Source of the DNA: an uncultured Prevotellaceae bacterium
GTDB taxonomy: Bacteria; Bacteroidota; Bacteroidia; Bacteroidales; Bacteroidaceae
DNA: 43,857 bases
Direction of reading: 5' to 3'
Assembly (NCBI GenBank): GCA_946404865.1
Contig: CAMJFC010000018.1
Span: forward strand, 1-43,857
This document shows positions 40,645 through 43,857 of this stretch, piece by piece. How positions within the stretch are numbered: the first letter of the stretch is position 1; the number at the start of each line of letters is the position of its first letter. Made by a program: the position numbers and the translations under genes. The notes under the pieces were generated by a model, which was not told the origin of the DNA, ran no database searches, and saw nothing but the letters and a program-made list of their open reading frames with translations.

Positions 40645-41874
40645 TCACCTCTTTTTCATCAGTCGGTCGATGGCATCTTCAAGCGATTCGGTGGGTGGTA
40701 TGATGTTATAGTCTTCCCAATAAGCCGGGTCGAGGAAGAAATCAACCTTGTCGTAAAACGCATCACGGGTAGAGAAGGTGTCGTGACCTTTGAGCGGTTT
40801 GGCTCCTTCCTGTGTATGGTCGGTGACCACCATCTCGCAGATGGCAGTGAAAGGAGTGGCCATGAGACGCCGTTTCCAATCGCAGTTGAAAGCGAAAGTA
40901 TTGCGCACATAACTGATGCGCGTGATACCGTCATCACCTGTCCGGTAGTGCACGACGCACGACAGTTCTTTGGGTCGGAAGCGCAATCCGGACGGTTTTT
41001 TCCTGAGCATATACTCCGTCGCCTTCTGCCGGTCGGACACATCGAGCGACAGTTCCACCTGCGTGAAGGCGAGCGTCTGGCGGTCGATGTACAGAGTGCC
41101 GTTGAAGAGCGGATATTCGCGTATCATCGCCGGTTCAAGTTTCACCACGAACTGCATTCTTCCATCCACGGCCGTAGGTTCGCCCATGCTCATACGATAG
41201 CCCGACAGTTCCTCCTCGGAGAGCAGGAAATTGAGGTTTTTCACCACATCGAGCTGTATGGGGAACGCCGGACCGCCGAGCACCTTCACACTGAGCGTAT
41301 CTTTTTGTCGGCTGCTGATGATACGCCGTCCTTTCCGGATGCTCACGCCGTCGCGAAAGGCGTTTCTTCCGTAGGCCGACTTATACATATCCACCACGCC
41401 CTCGGCCACGGAGATGTAACGGTTGCGTTTTTTCACCATCTCCCGGTAGAACGTCTGATATCGCTCAGGCTGTTTACTGTAGTTGTCTGTGATTTTAGAC
41501 ACCGCGATGCGGATGAGGTCATGCGGGTCTTCCGTCCACACGACAAACTCATCGAGCATGAAGGCCGTAGGTTTGAGTTTGACTTCAAACGGTTTGACGT
41601 GATTCTCCGACACGGTGAGTCCCGCCGTCTCATAACCCATGTGTGAGACATTGACACGTGCTCTGCCGCTCGGCAGTTTGAGCAGGAACACGCCGTCATC
41701 GTTCGTGACGGTGGCGATGTTCGTGCCTTTCGCCACCAAAGTAGCCTGTGAAAGCGGTTTCCCCGTTTGCGCATCAACGACGCGTCCGCTCACCTGCATC
41801 ATATTTTGTGCGGCAAGGCAGACAGCGCATAAGAGCATCGTCCATAGCGTGATGATTCTTGGAATACGGTTCAT
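40645..41874 (-). CDS. Carboxypeptidase-regulatory-like domain surface protein
   Basis: A 409-residue exported protein; I start at MNRIPRIITLWTML (41874), giving a signal peptide ending near AAQ. A carboxypeptidase-D regulatory-like domain (VSGRVVDAQTGKPLSQAT, about 27-100) is followed by about 300 residues with no catalytic motif I recognise, similar in style to the DUF5686-like proteins of Bacteroidetes (IRIAVSKITDNYSKQP). It has no TonB plug or barrel signature. Its promoter region is divergent from the DUF4450-like gene, 134 bp away. Confidence 0.78.
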   Translation of the reverse strand: MNRIPRIITLWTMLLCAVCLAAQNMMQVSGRVVDAQTGKPLSQATLVAKGTNIATVTNDDGVFLLKLPSGRARVNVSHMGYETAGLTVSENHVKPFEVKLKPTAFMLDEFVVWTEDPHDLIRIAVSKITDNYSKQPERYQTFYREMVKKRNRYISVAEGVVDMYKSAYGRNAFRDGVSIRKGRRIISSRQKDTLSVKVLGGPAFPIQLDVVKNLNFLLSEEELSGYRMSMGEPTAVDGRMQFVVKLEPAMIREYPLFNGTLYIDRQTLAFTQVELSLDVSDRQKATEYMLRKKPSGLRFRPKELSCVVHYRTGDDGITRISYVRNTFAFNCDWKRRLMATPFTAICEMVVTDHTQEGAKPLKGHDTFSTRDAFYDKVDFFLDPAYWEDYNIIPPTESLEDAIDRLMKKR

Positions 41875-41899
41875 GACAAAACGCTTTTGGTAACTGTTG

Positions 41900-41931
41900 C
41901 AAAGATAACGATTTAAGTTGAAAAAAGCAAC
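41900..41931 (-). promoter_or_regulatory. Promoter of the carboxypeptidase-regulatory-like gene
   Basis: TATCTTTG on the minus strand (41900-41907), 26 bp before the ATG. GTTG at 41928-41931 stands 20 bp upstream in place of TTTG. Confidence 0.6.
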
Positions 41932-41960
41932 AAAACCATCACTTTTTTTTATATTTTTCA

Positions 41961-41968
41961 TACCTTTG
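41961..41968 (+). promoter_or_regulatory. -7 element of the DUF4450-like gene
   Basis: TACCTTTG on the plus strand, perfect match, 40 bp before the ATG at 42009. No TTTG at -33; a T-run is there instead. Confidence 0.55.
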
Positions 41969-42008
41969 CACATTCATCATCATCTATTGAGAGTTGAACA
42001 TAAAAAAA

Positions 42009-43857
42009 ATGAGAATACGACGACTGGTTATGCTATGGGCGATGCTGGCAGGAGCTGCGCTGGGCTACTGTGGCACTGCAACATACGGGATGGAGGGCGA
42101 CAAGACGGAGGGCGGCAGAACAGAGGGTGGCCTGACCGGGGGTTACTGGCCTGAGGGGCGCGACATAGTGTGCATTGACGGTACACACCGCTTTACACGC
42201 GCCTTGTATGGCAGTGCAAGCGATTTCCGCGTGGAGACGAGCGACCGTCCTATATTTGCGCTTTTTAAGAAAGGCGCATGTCGCAACGTGCGTTTCGAGC
42301 TCTCCTGTCAGGGTGACAAGCTATGGATGGACGAGGCGTTGCACTGCGAGGCACGCTACCAGGCGGGCAAGCGCACCTATTTATTAACTGACCCTCGCTG
42401 GGGAACCGCCCGTTTGCGTGTGACCGTGATGGCTCACCCTCAGGAGGAGACGGCCGTGTGGCGTTTCCAACCCGAAGGGTTCAACGGTGCGGTGACTGTG
42501 ACCTGTGTGGTGAGCAAGATACGCAACGAGCATCTGCACCGCAACGGCGATTTGAACGGCGACCCGGCCGACAGTTTTGAATCATCTGGCGAAGAGACCC
42601 TTCGTTTCACCTTACCCCCCGACAACCTCTATGCCGCCCTGTCTTATCAAGGCGATGGTGAATACACCGACCAAGTGTCCGCTGACCGTAGTTCCCGACA
42701 GTTATACGAAGAGGCTGAGCGTCATCACTCCTGGTTGTCTTCGCTCATCATTTTCGACACCCCCGACCCCTACCTCAATGCCTTAGGCGGAGCATTGACT
42801 GCTGCCGCCGACGGTGCATGGGACGGCAACACCTGGCAACACGGAGCCGTAGCCTGGCGCATGCCCTTGGCTGGATGGCGCGGTGGTTATTTAGGCGATG
42901 TGATGGGGTGGCCCGAACGAGCCCGCTCGCATTTCTCCTCCTACGCCGCGAGTCAGGTGCGCAACGTGCCCCCTACCCTTCCGCATCCGGCCCAAGACAC
43001 CGCCCAGGGACTGTCGCGCGCGGAGAAGCGCTGGGGCACTCCCATGTATTCCAACGGTTATATCGCCCGTTATCCCGGTCGCAGTGATGTGATGCACCAC
43101 TACGACATGAACCTGAATTTTATCGACGCCCTGCTTTGGCACTTTGAATATGATGCCGACACCGCCTATATGCGCGAGATGTGGCCTGTGTTGACCTCAC
43201 ATCTGTCATGGGAGAAGCGCAATTTCGACCCCGACGACGACGGACTGTACGATGCCTACTGTTGCATCTGGGCGAGCGATGCGCTTTATTACTCGGGCGG
43301 TGCTGTGACCCACTCTTCCGCCTACAACTACCGTGGCAACACCCTTGCCGCCCGTATCGCCACCCTGCTCGGCGAAGACCCGACACCTTTCGAGCGCGAG
43401 GCAGCGAAAACCCTTCAAGCCATGAACGAACGACTGTGGTTGGACGACGAAGGCCATTGGGCAGAATACCAAGACCGGATGGGATTGAGGCGCATCCATT
43501 CCGATGCCGCCCTGTGGAGCATCTACACCCCCATCGACTGCGGAGCCGCCACGGCCGCGCAATCGTATCGCGCCACACGGTACATCGACAGCCACATCCC
43601 GCACATCCCCGTGGTCATCGAAGGTGTGGCCGACACACTCCACACCCTTAGCACCACCGACTGGCAACCCTATGAGTGGAGCATCAACAATGTGGCGGGG
43701 GCAGAAGTGGCTCATACGACCCTGGCCTATTTCGAAGCCGGGCGCAATGAAGAGGGATACCGTTTGCTGAAAGCCAACCTATTGGATTTCTGCTATGCCG
43801 GCAGCAGTCCCGGCAACTTCGGACAGGTGAGCAAGTATGACAAAGCACGCGGCGAAC
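42009..43857 (+). CDS. Secreted DUF4450-like six-hairpin glycosidase, 5' part
   Basis: Open from the ATG at 42009 to the window edge (616 codons), with no internal stop. A signal peptide (MRIRRLVMLWAMLAGAALGY) is followed by a Gly/Glu-rich stretch with 5-residue repeats (EGGRT, EGGLT). Residues about 50-230 are a beta-sandwich, and about 250 onward an alpha-helical glycosidase-like fold (GYLGDVMGWPERARSHF, DMNLNFIDALLWHFEY, FDPDDDGLYDAYCCIWASD). The pattern matches DUF4450 proteins of Bacteroidetes polysaccharide loci, likely acting on plant or host glycans. The substrate and full length are outside the window. Confidence 0.8.
   Translation, partial: MRIRRLVMLWAMLAGAALGYCGTATYGMEGDKTEGGRTEGGLTGGYWPEGRDIVCIDGTHRFTRALYGSASDFRVETSDRPIFALFKKGACRNVRFELSCQGDKLWMDEALHCEARYQAGKRTYLLTDPRWGTARLRVTVMAHPQEETAVWRFQPEGFNGAVTVTCVVSKIRNEHLHRNGDLNGDPADSFESSGEETLRFTLPPDNLYAALSYQGDGEYTDQVSADRSSRQLYEEAERHHSWLSSLIIFDTPDPYLNALGGALTAAADGAWDGNTWQHGAVAWRMPLAGWRGGYLGDVMGWPERARSHFSSYAASQVRNVPPTLPHPAQDTAQGLSRAEKRWGTPMYSNGYIARYPGRSDVMHHYDMNLNFIDALLWHFEYDADTAYMREMWPVLTSHLSWEKRNFDPDDDGLYDAYCCIWASDALYYSGGAVTHSSAYNYRGNTLAARIATLLGEDPTPFEREAAKTLQAMNERLWLDDEGHWAEYQDRMGLRRIHSDAALWSIYTPIDCGAATAAQSYRATRYIDSHIPHIPVVIEGVADTLHTLSTTDWQPYEWSINNVAGAEVAHTTLAYFEAGRNEEGYRLLKANLLDFCYAGSSPGNFGQVSKYDKARGE

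Overview
This window looks like a chromosomal segment of a Bacteroidales bacterium, most likely a member of Prevotellaceae with roughly balanced base composition. Four things point there: the ATP synthase operon starts with atpD-atpC and carries a membrane gene before atpB; an RprXY-type two-component system follows it; many genes are preceded by the Bacteroidetes -7 element TAnnTTTG, several with a TTTG about 20 bp upstream; and secreted proteins show signal peptides and a C-terminal 'NVNGQKV' type motif. I saw no rRNA, tRNA, insertion sequence, integrase or CRISPR array.

Layout. 1-12120 (minus strand) holds nhaD-type antiporter, pfkA, the complete F1Fo ATP synthase operon (atpD-C-[AtpI-like]-B-E-F-H-A-G) and then rprX-rprY: an energy, ion-homeostasis and envelope-stress block. 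12216-13752 (plus) has a membrane-anchored metallophosphoesterase and a small lipoprotein. 14041-20592 (minus) has an orphan Wza-like exporter, glucuronate isomerase uxaC, a very unusual GH97 + CE15 fusion enzyme, and butyrate kinase: a plausible glucuronoyl-ester and sugar utilisation cluster. 20699-31236 (minus) carries an M16 peptidase, a GntR/YtrA-regulated ABC exporter operon with a palindromic operator, an M15 peptidase, a secreted coiled-coil protein, and a large secreted Ig-like protein followed by a 55-residue peptide gene. 31633-35477 (plus) has a patatin lipase, a four-helix-bundle 'suffix' protein, a PafA-type phosphatase and a hypothetical gene. 35461-41874 (minus) has an FHA/zinc-ribbon protein, an acidic repeat membrane protein, a GT2 glycosyltransferase coupled to a LytTR regulator, mtaB, and a carboxypeptidase-regulatory-like surface protein. 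42009-43857 (plus) is the start of a large secreted DUF4450-like glycosidase, cut by the window edge.

The most unusual signal is not a gene. At least eight gaps between same-direction genes contain degenerate tandem arrays whose units are exactly 8 bp or 9 bp long. Each locus has its own invariant core (ACG, CCGG, AGG, GGAGT, ATAGA) and variable bases between. The clearest is 13 units of 8 bp with no register slip between atpA and atpH. Arrays are found only in co-directional gaps, nearly always in gaps where I see no promoter, while gaps with a clear TAnnTTTG promoter lack arrays. A 13-unit 9-bp array of the same character also lies inside a coding region at 36426-36538. I regard this as the best candidate for an undescribed phenomenon in the window.

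Secondary candidates are the GH97-CE15 fusion beside uxaC, the 55-residue peptide paired with a large secreted protein, the FHA protein paired with an acidic Ser/Thr-rich membrane protein, and a dispersed C-rich/G-rich hairpin element present three times.
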